Assembly (NCBI RefSeq): GCF_001718415.1
Contig: NZ_CP013379.1
Span: 47,153 to 111,152, forward strand
Length of the DNA stretch: 64,000 nt
Origin: Burkholderia pseudomultivorans
GTDB lineage: Bacteria > Pseudomonadota > Gammaproteobacteria > Burkholderiales > Burkholderiaceae
Reading direction: 5' to 3'
Shown here: positions 33,942 to 43,052 of the stretch, one piece after another
Position numbering within the stretch: the first letter of the stretch is position 1
How the letters are laid out: each line of letters begins with the position of its first letter
Translations under genes and position numbers: made by a program
The notes under the pieces: model-generated
Seen by the model: only the letters and a program-made list of their open reading frames with translations
Told to the model about the DNA's origin: nothing
The model's database searches: none

Positions 33942-35175
33942 CGGTGTATCGCTCCGTTCGTCGAGAGCCGCAATGCTCCGAGAAGTCGAGCACCTGTTCG
34001 ACTTGGATTCGAACCCGGGTTCCCTGAGGATTGGTCACTGTCGGCGGAATATTCGCGTAGCCCCCAAGCAATTGCTGCGACGACTGCGCAAACGACTGTT
34101 GCACTCCCTGCCGATACGTCGCTACGGAATTGTTTCCGCTGTCCGACGAAACCCCGGCGGTCGCGGCTCCTGCGCCGAGAATCGACAGCACGGCGCTCAT
34201 CCCAATGATCTGCCCGATGTGACGATCGACATCCCCATCGATGCCGGCAGTCCCAAGCTGATCGCTCACGGATGATCCCAGCTGGATCGTCTCGCCGTTC
34301 GGCAGCAATGCCGTCGCGGTCGGCATAAAAGTCCGTTCCTGGCCTGCTCGGACGACCGGATTGGTACGCCCGGTAATCACCGTGCCCCACGGAATTAATG
34401 GAATTCGACCTCGATGGCCGAGAGTGTCGCGCGTCACAAGAAAAGTCACAGCGCCCGGGAGATCCGACGTCGCGCGCGGTCGCAGCGACGCCTCGATAAT
34501 TTGCCCCGGCATGATCTTGCACTCGGTTCTATCGAACTTCTGCGCCTTAGATACAGTGATCCCCTCCGCGCTAACGGATCGAGCAAAAGCCGCATTCGGA
34601 TCATTGACGGCGCGTTCGCCTCCACTTCGTTCGCCGGGTGTGGATGGCCCGCCGGACAGCGGATCAGCGTCCCCGCTTCCGCCGCTCTCCGAGTCGAAAA
34701 TATCGGATTTCAGGCGAATTTGGCGAGCTTGCTCGGCTTTGAGCCGAGCGGTCTCGGCCTCGGCCGCGGCGATAGCCCGCCGGCGGCGCTCCGCTTCCAC
34801 TTCTGCGTCTGCTCGCGTATCCGCCACTACGACCGGCGAAGATGCCGCTCCGGACGAAGTGGCAGCTGCCGCCTTTTTCGACTCGCTCAGAGGCGCGGCC
34901 GGCGCCGCGCTCTCGTCGATTTTCGCGCTCGCGACCTGTTGATGCGCAGGTGCTGCGGACGACTGCGACCGCTTCCACGCAAACACCCCCATCATTCCGA
35001 TTAGTAGGAGAGAGCCGGCAGTCATCGCGAATTTCGCATGGCCCTGTGATTTGTTTGCAGCCAGCGACTCGCGGCGCAACGCCGCGGCGGCACGTGCGCG
35101 CTGCTCGATAGGATCCTCCCCCGGCACGGCATCGTCCGCCGGCAGGTCCCGGGGTTCTCGATCGATGTCGGTCAC
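33928..35175 (-). CDS. virB10: VirB10 core-complex protein
   Basis: 415 aa, GTG start overlapping the virB9 stop (GTGA). A cytoplasmic N-terminus is followed by one membrane helix ('FAMTAGSLLLIGMMGVFAW', about residues 48-66). A long Ala/Ser/Glu-rich linker with a coiled coil comes next, then the TrbI/VirB10 beta-barrel domain with 'IMPGQIIEASLRPRATSDLPGAVTFLVTRD', 'IPWGTVITGRTN', 'RTFMPTATALLPNGETIQLGSSVSDQLG' and the antenna helices around 'RHIGQIIGMSAVLSILGAG'. It bridges the inner and outer membrane. Confidence 0.9.
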   Translation of the reverse strand: MTDIDREPRDLPADDAVPGEDPIEQRARAAAALRRESLAANKSQGHAKFAMTAGSLLLIGMMGVFAWKRSQSSAAPAHQQVASAKIDESAAPAAPLSESKKAAAATSSGAASSPVVVADTRADAEVEAERRRRAIAAAEAETARLKAEQARQIRLKSDIFDSESGGSGDADPLSGGPSTPGERSGGERAVNDPNAAFARSVSAEGITVSKAQKFDRTECKIMPGQIIEASLRPRATSDLPGAVTFLVTRDTLGHRGRIPLIPWGTVITGRTNPVVRAGQERTFMPTATALLPNGETIQLGSSVSDQLGTAGIDGDVDRHIGQIIGMSAVLSILGAGAATAGVSSDSGNNSVATYRQGVQQSFAQSSQQLLGGYANIPPTVTNPQGTRVRIQVEQVLDFSEHCGSRRTERYTDADE

Positions 35176-35948
35176 AGCACACTCCCCGCCGACGCAATCC
35201 CTGCGGAGCGGGCCTTTCGCACCAGCGCCGCCCGTCGGATAACACAGAGAATTCTGGCGCCATCACGGATCGTGAAGCGATTCGCCATTTGCGGGACGAC
35301 TAGATAAGGGCCCTCGCGCCGGATTTCTGGCAATACTTCCGTACCGTCCTCATCGACGACATAGACGCCTGGCTTCGACTTGTCGGCGGAGAATAGGAAG
35401 TAAGTGAATTGCCCATCGTCCGCTACACGTTGGAGCCCAAACGCTTCCTCGTTGCCGGACACGAGATAGTCCGAGTTTACAAACCGAGGTTGTTGAAAAC
35501 CGCCTGTCGCCGAGACGTCGGTATCGGAGTCGTCGTCCTCCTCTGGCTTCGGGTACACGAAGCGAACTGCGTAAGTCGCCTTGCTAGGATCTTTCGTGCT
35601 AGATAGATTGAAATAGTAAACATTTCGATCAGTCGTGACCGTCATGTTTGTACGGGCATCGGCCTCCACAGGCTTAATCGCGATTTGATTCCGAAACTTG
35701 CGGGTTTGCCATGCGATCGAGTCTCCGATCGCCTTGTTGAGGATCCTCTCCCCCGGCGCGAATTGAATCGTCGTGACGTTACCAAAAACACCCACAACCT
35801 CGACGACCTGGTTCGGATCAAACTGGAGCTGCTTGATCCGCGGATCGGTAGCCAAGGAGCGCGGAAACGACGCTGCGGCCGCCGTGGTGCAAGCCAACAT
35901 CAACACTGCTGCCGTCAATGCAGCCGCGCGATTCATAGAATTCTTCAT
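35172..35948 (-). CDS. virB9: VirB9 outer-membrane core protein
   Basis: 258 aa from the ATG at 35948 (AGGGAAAGGG upstream). It has a signal peptide ('ALTAAVLMLACTTAAAASFP'), the VirB9 N-terminal domain ('DPRIKQLQFDPNQVVEVVGVFGNVTTIQFAPGERILN', 'KPVEADARTNMTVTTDRNVYYFNLSS') and the C-terminal CagX/VirB9 domain ('PKPEEDD..', 'SNEEAFGLQRVADDGQFTYFLFSADKSKPGVYVVDEDGTE'). Together with VirB10 and a lipoprotein it forms the outer-membrane ring. Confidence 0.9.
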   Translation of the reverse strand: MKNSMNRAAALTAAVLMLACTTAAAASFPRSLATDPRIKQLQFDPNQVVEVVGVFGNVTTIQFAPGERILNKAIGDSIAWQTRKFRNQIAIKPVEADARTNMTVTTDRNVYYFNLSSTKDPSKATYAVRFVYPKPEEDDDSDTDVSATGGFQQPRFVNSDYLVSGNEEAFGLQRVADDGQFTYFLFSADKSKPGVYVVDEDGTEVLPEIRREGPYLVVPQMANRFTIRDGARILCVIRRAALVRKARSAGIASAGSVL

Positions 35949-35961
35949 GCCCTTTCCCTGG

Positions 35962-36663
35962 TTACTCACCCACCGGACCTCGGAAGCCCGGCTCAGTGTT
36001 GTCGGTTAACGCGGTAACTACGTAGCCGGTGCCGTTGACGTAACGGTTCTTCGGCTGCAGCCCTTGCTTAATGAAGTCGTAGGTGAACATCACATGCCAG
36101 TACACCGTCGCAGATTCAGGCTGGCCATCCACGAGAGTGCTGAACGTGGCTTCGCCGCGCTTCGCCTCGCGATCGAGAATCCGAATCCGCATATCCTTCA
36201 CTCGTCGGACGGCCCCCTCTGGCAATGAGTAATACGGATTTTTCTTGTTGCCAGAGTCCATCAACTGGTTGTACGCGTCGGCGACATTTCCTACTGAATG
36301 AAGACGGACGTAGTTCATGCGCTCTTCGCGAAATGCCGGGTCTAGCGTGTACCGCTCCTGCATGTATCGCGCTGCCTCGCTTTCCACGAGCGAAGTCTGC
36401 ACGCTCAGCACTTCTGGCGTCCCAATCTCAACCTTAGCCACGTGGCCGTCTCGCACCGTCACGACCAACGGCGGGTCGTAATCCCGATTTGCCCGCTCTA
36501 CGATGTTGTCGATCACCGTGAGTAACATGACGGGCCACGCGACGAGCGCCATAATCCATGCTCGGTTCCGCGAGACACGAATCGACTCGTGGCTCTCGAT
36601 CGGTCTCCCTTGGGAGGCCGACGCTTTCTGGTTACGTTTCAAGAAATTCATCCGATTCACCAC
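35962..36663 (-). CDS. virB8: VirB8 inner-membrane scaffold protein
   Basis: 233 aa, GTG start overlapping the virB6 stop. It has a short cytoplasmic N-terminus, one membrane helix ('AWIMALVAWPVMLLTVIDNIV', about residues 34-54) and a periplasmic NTF2-like domain ('TSLVESEAARYMQERYTLDP', 'VYWHVMFTYDFIKQGLQPKNRYVNGTGYVVTALTDN'). It nucleates assembly of the channel. No gene for a VirB7 lipoprotein fits between it and virB6. Confidence 0.9.
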   Translation of the reverse strand: MVNRMNFLKRNQKASASQGRPIESHESIRVSRNRAWIMALVAWPVMLLTVIDNIVERANRDYDPPLVVTVRDGHVAKVEIGTPEVLSVQTSLVESEAARYMQERYTLDPAFREERMNYVRLHSVGNVADAYNQLMDSGNKKNPYYSLPEGAVRRVKDMRIRILDREAKRGEATFSTLVDGQPESATVYWHVMFTYDFIKQGLQPKNRYVNGTGYVVTALTDNTEPGFRGPVGE

Positions 36664-37757
36664 TTCGGGTTAGCGGGAACACGTGATCCGCCGGACGACA
36701 CCTGACTGCCGGCCCCTCCGGGCTGACCCGCTCCGGATTGAAGCGCCTGGGTACTCGTCGCCCCGTTCAAGCCGCCACGGTGCAGTTGTTCATTGATCTG
36801 CTGCAGTACGCGAGTCGCCTCCCCTTGGCCCTGAGCCAGCTGCGTCAACGCCTGGGACGCCGCGTCCTGAGCCTTCCCAGCGTTGCTACCGGCCTTGCCG
36901 AATCCGAGCGCCTGCCCGAGCTTCCCTGCTGCGAAAGACATCGCCGCGCCGGCGACGCCAGCTCCTGCCGCGTGGCTCGATGCCAAAGCGGAGGCCAGAG
37001 GCCAGACTCCGATTGCGACGAAGATGATCATGAACAACTCGAGCGCGATCACGATTTGGGCGTCCTCGATCTGGAGTCCCACCGTCTTCACGCTCGAGAG
37101 GCCGGCCTTTGATAGCTCGGTGGCGAAGAACACCGATACAACCAGCACAATGCCAACCAGTGCAAACTTCAACATCGCCGAAAACCACGACATCGCGCTA
37201 CCGCGGGTGCTGCTGTAGAAAAGAGCCGGAGCGAAGAGCGGGAACAGCAACATCGTGATGCCGGTTCCAACATCGGAGGAAATTCCGAGCACAAGTACGA
37301 TCACGGCGAGGATCGAATTTAGGACCATCATGACTGCGCCGATCGCTACGATGCCCAGTTCCATCCACGAATGCTTCATAAGATCGTCGCTCGCCTTAGC
37401 GAACACGTCGTTGGCATCGCCCATGTACTCCAGCAGCCCCTTACCGCCCATCAACGCCTTGGCGGTATCGGAGCGGAGCTCGTTAAAGATGTGATATAGC
37501 TTGCCGGCCATCCCCCCCCAATTCAGGGCCGCAAAGACGAATGTGATGAGCATCATTGCCCTGATCCATGGCCAAACATCGGCCGGCTCGCGGCCGATAT
37601 ACGTGCTGATCACCTTGACTCCAAGCCATCCAGTCGCCAGCGCCACCGCGGCGGGCGAAACCGCGTTGCCGAGCTTGTCATAGTTCGCCATAAGGACCTG
37701 TTCAACCAACGCGGGCGCGCGGTTGAAAATGTCCTGCATGATCTGTTCGAGAGTCAC
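36657..37757 (-). CDS. virB6: VirB6 polytopic membrane protein
   Basis: 366 aa from a GTG at 37757. It has five or more hydrophobic segments (for example 'AVALATGWLGVKVISTYIG', 'LGIVAIGAVMMVLNSILAVIVLVLGI', 'FALVGIVLVVSVFFATEL', 'IVIALELFMIIFVAIGVWPLASALA') and a long Ala/Gly/Gln-rich C-terminal tail, as is common for TrbL/VirB6. It forms the inner-membrane part of the DNA path. It sits 21 bases downstream of the small lipoprotein gene. Confidence 0.88.
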   Translation of the reverse strand: MTLEQIMQDIFNRAPALVEQVLMANYDKLGNAVSPAAVALATGWLGVKVISTYIGREPADVWPWIRAMMLITFVFAALNWGGMAGKLYHIFNELRSDTAKALMGGKGLLEYMGDANDVFAKASDDLMKHSWMELGIVAIGAVMMVLNSILAVIVLVLGISSDVGTGITMLLFPLFAPALFYSSTRGSAMSWFSAMLKFALVGIVLVVSVFFATELSKAGLSSVKTVGLQIEDAQIVIALELFMIIFVAIGVWPLASALASSHAAGAGVAGAAMSFAAGKLGQALGFGKAGSNAGKAQDAASQALTQLAQGQGEATRVLQQINEQLHRGGLNGATSTQALQSGAGQPGGAGSQVSSGGSRVPANPKW

Positions 37758-37778
37758 TTCAGCGCTCCATCATCAAAT

Positions 37779-37907
37779 TTAAACGAAGGACTGCTTAGTG
37801 ATAGGGTGAAATTCGCATGCACACGGCGATTTCTGGATTGCGCCGGCGTGCGCGCATCCACCGAGTAAGACGACAAGCATGACGGCAGTCAATTTCAATT
37901 TCATCAT
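37779..37907 (-). CDS. 42-aa lipoprotein (VirB7- or Eex-type) between virB5 and virB6
   Basis: A short frame from ATG-ATG at 37907/37904 with AGAGGA just upstream. The product starts 'MMKLKLTAVMLVVLLGGCA', a clear lipoprotein signal with lipobox LGGC (Cys18), followed by 24 residues with two more Cys. By position it matches pKM101 eex (between VirB5 and VirB6). By size it resembles VirB7, which is otherwise missing from the cluster. It may serve as the VirB7 lipoprotein of the core complex or in entry exclusion; the sequence does not decide. Confidence 0.65.
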   Translation of the reverse strand: MMKLKLTAVMLVVLLGGCAHAGAIQKSPCACEFHPITKQSFV

Positions 37908-37923
37908 TCCTCTGACACCTCGA

Positions 37924-38589
37924 TTACTTGGAGCGCGTGAAGAACCGCTCACGCTCGGCGCGGGACTGGTTCACATCGTTCATTTGGTTTGCGAGCAATT
38001 GCGCAGACATCGCAGCAAGCTTGGCTTGGCTCGCCTGGGCCATCCCGAGCTCAGCCGACATAGCGTTCTGCAGATCGGCCGCGTCTTTGATGTTCGCTGT
38101 CGCGTCGACCTGGTTGGCCAAGCGCTTGAAGTTATCGATGTGATACTGAGCTTCGTCGTAGAGAGACTGACTAATCACGAGACCGTTGCGAACTGCGTCG
38201 GTGGCCATCTTATAGTTGGCCGCCGTTGTCTTATCCGCGAACTGCTCGACTGGCAGTGTGTTGATAATGGACTCGTAGTTCGAGGTGAGCTTCCCCAGTT
38301 TCCCGCTCTTTTGCAAATTAACGATGTCCTGCCAGCTCCCTGGTATCGCGTCCGCCATCTCCTTGGCGGAGTCCACGATCTGCTTGCCGCGGTAGTACAC
38401 TCCGGTGACCGCGAGGTACTGCTCCTTTGCCTTGTTCAGCGTCTCCATCAACGTGTCGTATTGCGCCTTCAGCTGGGCGATTGTTCCGATGTCTATAGTC
38501 GGCACGCCGTCAGCCCGTGCGCCCGGCCCGTAGAATGCAGCAGCCGCAATAACCGCAGCGGCAACCCGCTTGCTCCTGGTTGTGGTCAT
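37924..38589 (-). CDS. virB5: VirB5 minor pilin
   Basis: 221 aa from the ATG at 38589 (GAGAG upstream; the longer frame adds 18 residues that spoil the signal peptide). It has a signal peptide ('VAAAVIAAAAFYGPGARAD'), then the all-helical VirB5 body ('IDIGTIAQLKAQYDTLMETLNKAKEQYLAVTG', 'ANIKDAADLQNAMSAELGMAQASQAKLAAMSAQLLANQMNDVNQSRAERERFF'). It sits at the pilus tip and helps attach recipients. Confidence 0.85.
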   Translation of the reverse strand: MTTTRSKRVAAAVIAAAAFYGPGARADGVPTIDIGTIAQLKAQYDTLMETLNKAKEQYLAVTGVYYRGKQIVDSAKEMADAIPGSWQDIVNLQKSGKLGKLTSNYESIINTLPVEQFADKTTAANYKMATDAVRNGLVISQSLYDEAQYHIDNFKRLANQVDATANIKDAADLQNAMSAELGMAQASQAKLAAMSAQLLANQMNDVNQSRAERERFFTRSK

Positions 38590-38605
38590 CTCTCGCTTCC
38601 TATAT

Positions 38606-41122
38606 TCAAACGTTATGCGTGCGGGCGGCAGCCGCACGCGCACAAAACACCGGCACCCACTTCTCGGGGGCCTTCGTCCCCAGCTCGGTCTGCACCTGCT
38701 TCATCAGCTCGACCGCCTTGTCGTTCGACGACAGCACCGGAATTAGGTCAACCATGTCGTCCATCGCGAATGACGCGCGAACACTCGGCCCTGAGCCCGG
38801 TTTGATTAGCATCTTGTAGCTTTGCGGCGGAGAATCTCGGACGAACTCGAACTCCGACCTTGAAAAATACAAATTCTCGATATAGTCCTTTGGCGTGGCT
38901 TGATCATTTGCGAGGTAGATCGTGTACACGGCTTGCTTCATTACGGCTTCGACCGGGTAATACAGCGCTTTTGGATCCGGCGTAATGAATATCGTCACGC
39001 AGTTTCTGCGTCGGAACGTCTCACGATATGTTTCGATTTTGTGTGCCCAAAAACCGGTGCGCACGAGAATTTGAGCCTCATCCCATACGACGATGGTGGG
39101 CGTTCCGTCGAGAGTTTGTTCGAACCGATGTGTCAGGTATCCGGTGTAAATTTGAAGCTCTGGTCGAGCCTCCTTGTCCTTCATCACATGCTTCATTTCG
39201 ACGCGAATATGCCGATTGGACGAGAGATCGAGAGTGTCATCCTCGTCGCCGTCGAACACGGCACCATTCTCGCCATCCTCGACCCAAATCCGTAGCGCCT
39301 CGTACAACGCAGTCCCTCGTCCGAACTGCCACATCATGTTCCGAAGCCGCCGGTCCTTGAATGGCGTCTTCTCCTCATCGAAATTGTCTTCGACGGCCTT
39401 CTGGATCTTCGCGTAATCCTCGGTCGTGACTTTGTATCCATAGCACTCCGCCATCATTCTGATCAGATCACGAAGCATCGCCCGGTTCGCCGGGCTATCG
39501 TCCATCTTGCAAGGATTCCCAAGCGACTGATTGGAGCCGAGCACGATCTCCTGTCCATTCATTGCCTCGAAGAAAACGGTGGCCGCATCGTAGCGATCGA
39601 ACCACAGTACGCGTGGCGATACTTTGTCTGCCTGGCTTACCAAGACCGCGACTAGCGTTGTCTTCCCCACACCGGTTTTCGCAACAACGTTCAGATGGCC
39701 TGGCACCATGCCGGGTCGACTCTCATGGAAGTTGAAGCAATAGACCGTGCCACCTTCGGTGGGAAGAATTACCAAGCACTCGCCCCACAGTTGGCCGTCG
39801 AACCTCCCCTGCGGATATCCGTGCATCGACGCGAAGTCCGCGAACTGGATCGTCTCGATCTTCCCGACCCGCCCGTTATGTCGCTTTGTCGCGCCCGGGA
39901 TTTGCGACCAGAAGGCCCGTTCCATACCGGTCGTCTCCACGATAGGAGGAACGCCCCATCCCTTGAATACTTCGCCTACGCGGCTCACTGCGTCATCAAG
40001 ACTGTTCAGAGCTTCCCCTTCCGGGTCTGGCCGGGTAGCGTCTACCGGGACGTGCACCAATACGCTCATATGGTGCGTTCCGCTGACCGAGCGATTGGCC
40101 GCCTGGCGCTTCAGGACGTTCGCGATCTGTTGCGCTTGTTCGGCCGTGTCTCGTCCTTGCCCCAACCGACGCTCGTACGTTGCCGCCTGCAGGTTTGCGT
40201 CGAGCTTGTCGATCGGGAAGAACTTCTGCGTAACGATCATCTCCGCGTCTGCTCGATGAAATGCGTCGCCCATACCGGCGCGCGAGCCGGTCGGCCATTG
40301 CGACATGGCCAGCACCTGGCCGACGCGCCAGTGATTCACGCCCTTCACTTCAAGCACGCCCTTTCCGAGAACGCTGCTTCGACCGCACTGGACATAGGCT
40401 GTCGCGATAGCCTGCGCGAGGTCGTATGACCCTGCTTTGACCGGCCCGTCCTCCAGAGTCACCAGATACCGGAGAAACCTCGCGAGTTCGCAGAACTTCC
40501 CGTCCTCGGTCACGACCGATCCCAATCGGACAGGTGCATAGTGCGCAAGCGAAGTCATGAGGGATTTCACCTTGTCCTCAAGATCGCGAACTTGCCGATC
40601 TTCGCGCTCCATCCTACCGAGGCCGCCTGAAGGGTCGAACGCGCTGAAAACGCGTTCGACCAACCCCGCCGAGCCGGAGTAATGCCGATACCGGACGATC
40701 GAGATGTAGATCTCATGTCGATAGAGCGGGCCCCGTTCATATCGCTCCCTGAACCGATCGTTGAGGACGCGCGGAAACCATGCCTTATATTCACCCGCCG
40801 GCCAAACGACTTGCTTCCGGCGAATGTCGTGCACGTAAATTCCGACGTTGCTATCGGAGATCGCACGCAAAGCTTCATTGCGGCCGCGCTTGTAGTGTTG
40901 GACGCCGAACCCATCGAGCATTTCAGCCGACAGCCCGGTAAGGCGAATGATCTGGATCTTCGCTCCGTCGATGGTATTCAACGTGTGCTCGTTGTAGTAC
41001 GAGTCGACACCGAAGGGGATTTCCTTGACCAACTTCAGGTCGGCCGCCTGGTCCAGATCACCCTCGGATTGGTATCGAACCGGCGACCCGTCAAAATATC
41101 TGTCGAGAGCATTAAGGGACAT
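38606..41122 (-). CDS. virB4: VirB4 ATPase
   Basis: 838 aa from the ATG at 41122, which overlaps the virB3 stop; an in-frame start five codons earlier is also possible. It has a CagE/TrbE/VirB N-terminal domain, then Walker A 'VVAKTGVGKTTLVAV' near residue 480, Walker B 'TIVVWDEAQILVRTGFWAHKIETYRETFRRRNCVTIFITPDP' and conserved 'RVLWFDRYDAATVFFEAMNG'. It powers pilus biogenesis and transfer. Length is in the usual range (about 800-850). Confidence 0.9.
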   Translation of the reverse strand: MSLNALDRYFDGSPVRYQSEGDLDQAADLKLVKEIPFGVDSYYNEHTLNTIDGAKIQIIRLTGLSAEMLDGFGVQHYKRGRNEALRAISDSNVGIYVHDIRRKQVVWPAGEYKAWFPRVLNDRFRERYERGPLYRHEIYISIVRYRHYSGSAGLVERVFSAFDPSGGLGRMEREDRQVRDLEDKVKSLMTSLAHYAPVRLGSVVTEDGKFCELARFLRYLVTLEDGPVKAGSYDLAQAIATAYVQCGRSSVLGKGVLEVKGVNHWRVGQVLAMSQWPTGSRAGMGDAFHRADAEMIVTQKFFPIDKLDANLQAATYERRLGQGRDTAEQAQQIANVLKRQAANRSVSGTHHMSVLVHVPVDATRPDPEGEALNSLDDAVSRVGEVFKGWGVPPIVETTGMERAFWSQIPGATKRHNGRVGKIETIQFADFASMHGYPQGRFDGQLWGECLVILPTEGGTVYCFNFHESRPGMVPGHLNVVAKTGVGKTTLVAVLVSQADKVSPRVLWFDRYDAATVFFEAMNGQEIVLGSNQSLGNPCKMDDSPANRAMLRDLIRMMAECYGYKVTTEDYAKIQKAVEDNFDEEKTPFKDRRLRNMMWQFGRGTALYEALRIWVEDGENGAVFDGDEDDTLDLSSNRHIRVEMKHVMKDKEARPELQIYTGYLTHRFEQTLDGTPTIVVWDEAQILVRTGFWAHKIETYRETFRRRNCVTIFITPDPKALYYPVEAVMKQAVYTIYLANDQATPKDYIENLYFSRSEFEFVRDSPPQSYKMLIKPGSGPSVRASFAMDDMVDLIPVLSSNDKAVELMKQVQTELGTKAPEKWVPVFCARAAAARTHNV

Positions 41123-41396
41123 ACGTCTTGGTTCCATTCCAGTACGCGCGTGCGCGCGATCTCACAGCAGATCCAGCACTCTCGTACCAGACCGCGAGAG
41201 CAAACTTATCGCGCGCGGTAATCAGATAGGAGGCGATCAGGAGGATCGGAATCAGCACAAGCACCCAGATGTTTCGCCAGAAAAGGAAAATCACCGCCGG
41301 GAGAACCCACGACGCCAGGAACAGCTCAGCCAGGCAGTGCCAGAGCATCCACGGCTGCACCAACCCGACTGGGATTTCGGTAACTTCCGGTTCCAT
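41112..41396 (-). CDS. virB3: VirB3 membrane protein
   Basis: 94 aa with two adjacent membrane helices in the middle ('LAELFLASWVLPAVIFLFW', 'IWVLVLIPILLIASYLITA') and a basic C-terminus. Size and place between virB2 and virB4 are as expected. It overlaps the start of virB4 by 11 bases. Confidence 0.85.
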   Translation of the reverse strand: MEPEVTEIPVGLVQPWMLWHCLAELFLASWVLPAVIFLFWRNIWVLVLIPILLIASYLITARDKFALAVWYESAGSAVRSRARAYWNGTKTYVP

Positions 41397-41414
41397 GTCG
41401 ACTTCCCCGATCGT

Positions 41415-41801
41415 TCACGCTACGTCGATTTGAACCACTGCTTGCGCATTGTTGATTGCAGTGGCCGCTTGCCCCTTGAGATAGACGACGATCGCAGGCA
41501 CGCAGAAAAATACAAAGCAGACTACGACTGCGATGACGCCCGTTTTCACGTGGATCCAGCCCTTGCCGACCATAAGGATGATGATCCCAAGCACCGCCAT
41601 GAAAATGAACGGGCCGCCGTCGATGAACAGCCACGTAACGAAGTCCTTGACGAGTTGCGTGAAGGTGCCATAGCCGACCGCATGCGCATATTGCGGAACC
41701 GTGAATGCTCCACCTGCGAGCAGCGCGAGGCCCAGGACCGAGAGAATTCGGCTCTTCCGGCGGACCGCGCTCGCCTGTGTCAACTGTTGCAGCTTCGACA
41801 T
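41415..41801 (-). CDS. virB2: VirB2 major pilin
   Basis: 128 aa from the ATG at 41801. It has a long signal peptide ('ILSVLGLALLAGGAFTVPQYAHAVG', cleavage likely after AHA), then two hydrophobic helices ('FIFMAVLGIIILMVGKGW', 'GVIAVVVCFVFFCVPAIVVYL') joined by a short basic loop, as in VirB2/TrbC pilins. It is the conjugative pilus subunit. It is preceded by a GC hairpin that separates it from the CAP lipoprotein gene. Confidence 0.85.
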   Translation of the reverse strand: MSKLQQLTQASAVRRKSRILSVLGLALLAGGAFTVPQYAHAVGYGTFTQLVKDFVTWLFIDGGPFIFMAVLGIIILMVGKGWIHVKTGVIAVVVCFVFFCVPAIVVYLKGQAATAINNAQAVVQIDVA

Positions 41802-41854
41802 CTCTATTTCCCCTTTCTCTATCAAATTAGTTGTACTACTCACACACGACAATG

Positions 41855-41878
41855 CCGCCCACTCCGGAGAGTGGGCGG
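41855..41878 (-). repeat. 10-bp hairpin between the CAP lipoprotein and virB2
   Basis: CCGCCCACTC-CGGA-GAGTGGGCGG, perfect stem, without a T-run on the minus strand. It probably protects or attenuates the virB mRNA instead of ending transcription completely. Confidence 0.6.
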
Positions 41879-41888
41879 TATGTCTAGA

Positions 41889-43025
41889 TCACTGCGCTCC
41901 GGTAGTGAACGACCACGTCTTGTTTCGCGGCAATCCGTCGCGCGCCCCGCCGAACGTTACGGTGTACCGCGTGTTCGGTTGCAATGGCGCCGTCGGGATC
42001 AGAAACGCCGTTCCCGGCGGCAGCAAGTTATTGGGATCCGCGATAGCTCCGGCGGCCGACCCCGATACGGCCGATGCAGGCAGGAGCAACCGTGTCGCGA
42101 CGATAGCTCCTGATGCGTCGGTCAGTTGGAACGATGTTGCGGTGAGCTTGTTGCTCTGCGCCGCGTTGACCCGCACCATGATCGGCCGACCCGGCTGAGA
42201 GAGGTCGCCCGCGGGATTCGGCGACTCCGCCGCCATACGGGTTGCAACGTTGGTTTCGCCGTCGTACGGCGCGGTCACCACAAGGTTCTCATCGACCTGC
42301 TGACCACCTTCCGACGGCGTTCCATTCAGGTCAACCGCGCTCGATGCGTTCGGCGATCGCGTAAGCCCCGTCGACGTACCCAGGTCTAGTACGCAGAAGT
42401 ACGCCGGATTATTCGACTGCAGGGGTGTTGCGACACCGACCCCCACGGATTCGGTGTTGGCAGTAACGCTGACGAGGTGGTAGACCGTATTCATCAGCTG
42501 CGCCCAGCACCCGAGTGCGTTTGCCGCGTCGCCGCTCGCACCAAAATTTGCGGCGACTACTTCCGAAACGAACTGCGACGTCGGCGCGCCGGCGGCCCGA
42601 GCTCGAAGCAGCGGCCACGCTCCCGTGAAACCCGGTAACGTGTTCACTTCGTCATGGCCAAGCGCTTGCAATGCACCGCTCAGGAGGTTGGTTTGTTCGT
42701 ACTTCGCGTGAGCCGTTGCAGCTGCATCGAGGGAAAGGTCTTGACGAAGAAGGCCCACACCGAGAGCTTGTCGGTAGTTGTTGATTGCTGCGTAAAGCGT
42801 CGCCGTGGCGCTTTGGTCCGGGTAAGTGGCCGCCGGCACCGAGGTCTGTGGAGGTAGTGCGCTATTGTTTGCGGGCGGATTCACGCCTCCCGCATTTCCG
42901 CCGTTGCCGGTCGAAGGATTACCACCGCTGCCACCATCGCCACCGCCACCCCCACATGCGGCGAGTGCCCCCGCGACGAGCACGCTGATCAGAGTCAGTG
43001 AAAGTTTGTTGCCCTGGCCATTCAT
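41889..43025 (-). CDS. CAP/SCP-domain lipoprotein heading the virB operon
   Basis: 378 aa. The lipoprotein signal 'LTLISVLVAGALAACGGG' has its lipobox Cys near residue 24, followed by a Gly/Asn-rich linker. A CAP-like domain follows ('LYAAINNYRQALGVGLLRQDLSLDAAATAHAKYEQTN...LQALGHDEVNTLPGFTG'), and then a C-terminal Ig-like beta domain ('LTATSFQLTDASGAIVATRLLL...LQPNTRYTVTFGGARDGLPRNKTWSFTTG'). It is not a standard VirB component. As the first gene behind the operator-controlled promoter it should be made with the channel, and a surface role in mating or exclusion is inferred. Confidence 0.7.
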   Translation of the reverse strand: MNGQGNKLSLTLISVLVAGALAACGGGGGDGGSGGNPSTGNGGNAGGVNPPANNSALPPQTSVPAATYPDQSATATLYAAINNYRQALGVGLLRQDLSLDAAATAHAKYEQTNLLSGALQALGHDEVNTLPGFTGAWPLLRARAAGAPTSQFVSEVVAANFGASGDAANALGCWAQLMNTVYHLVSVTANTESVGVGVATPLQSNNPAYFCVLDLGTSTGLTRSPNASSAVDLNGTPSEGGQQVDENLVVTAPYDGETNVATRMAAESPNPAGDLSQPGRPIMVRVNAAQSNKLTATSFQLTDASGAIVATRLLLPASAVSGSAAGAIADPNNLLPPGTAFLIPTAPLQPNTRYTVTFGGARDGLPRNKTWSFTTGAQ

Positions 43026-43052
43026 TGTTGTTTTCTCTCCTGGTTGAAGATG

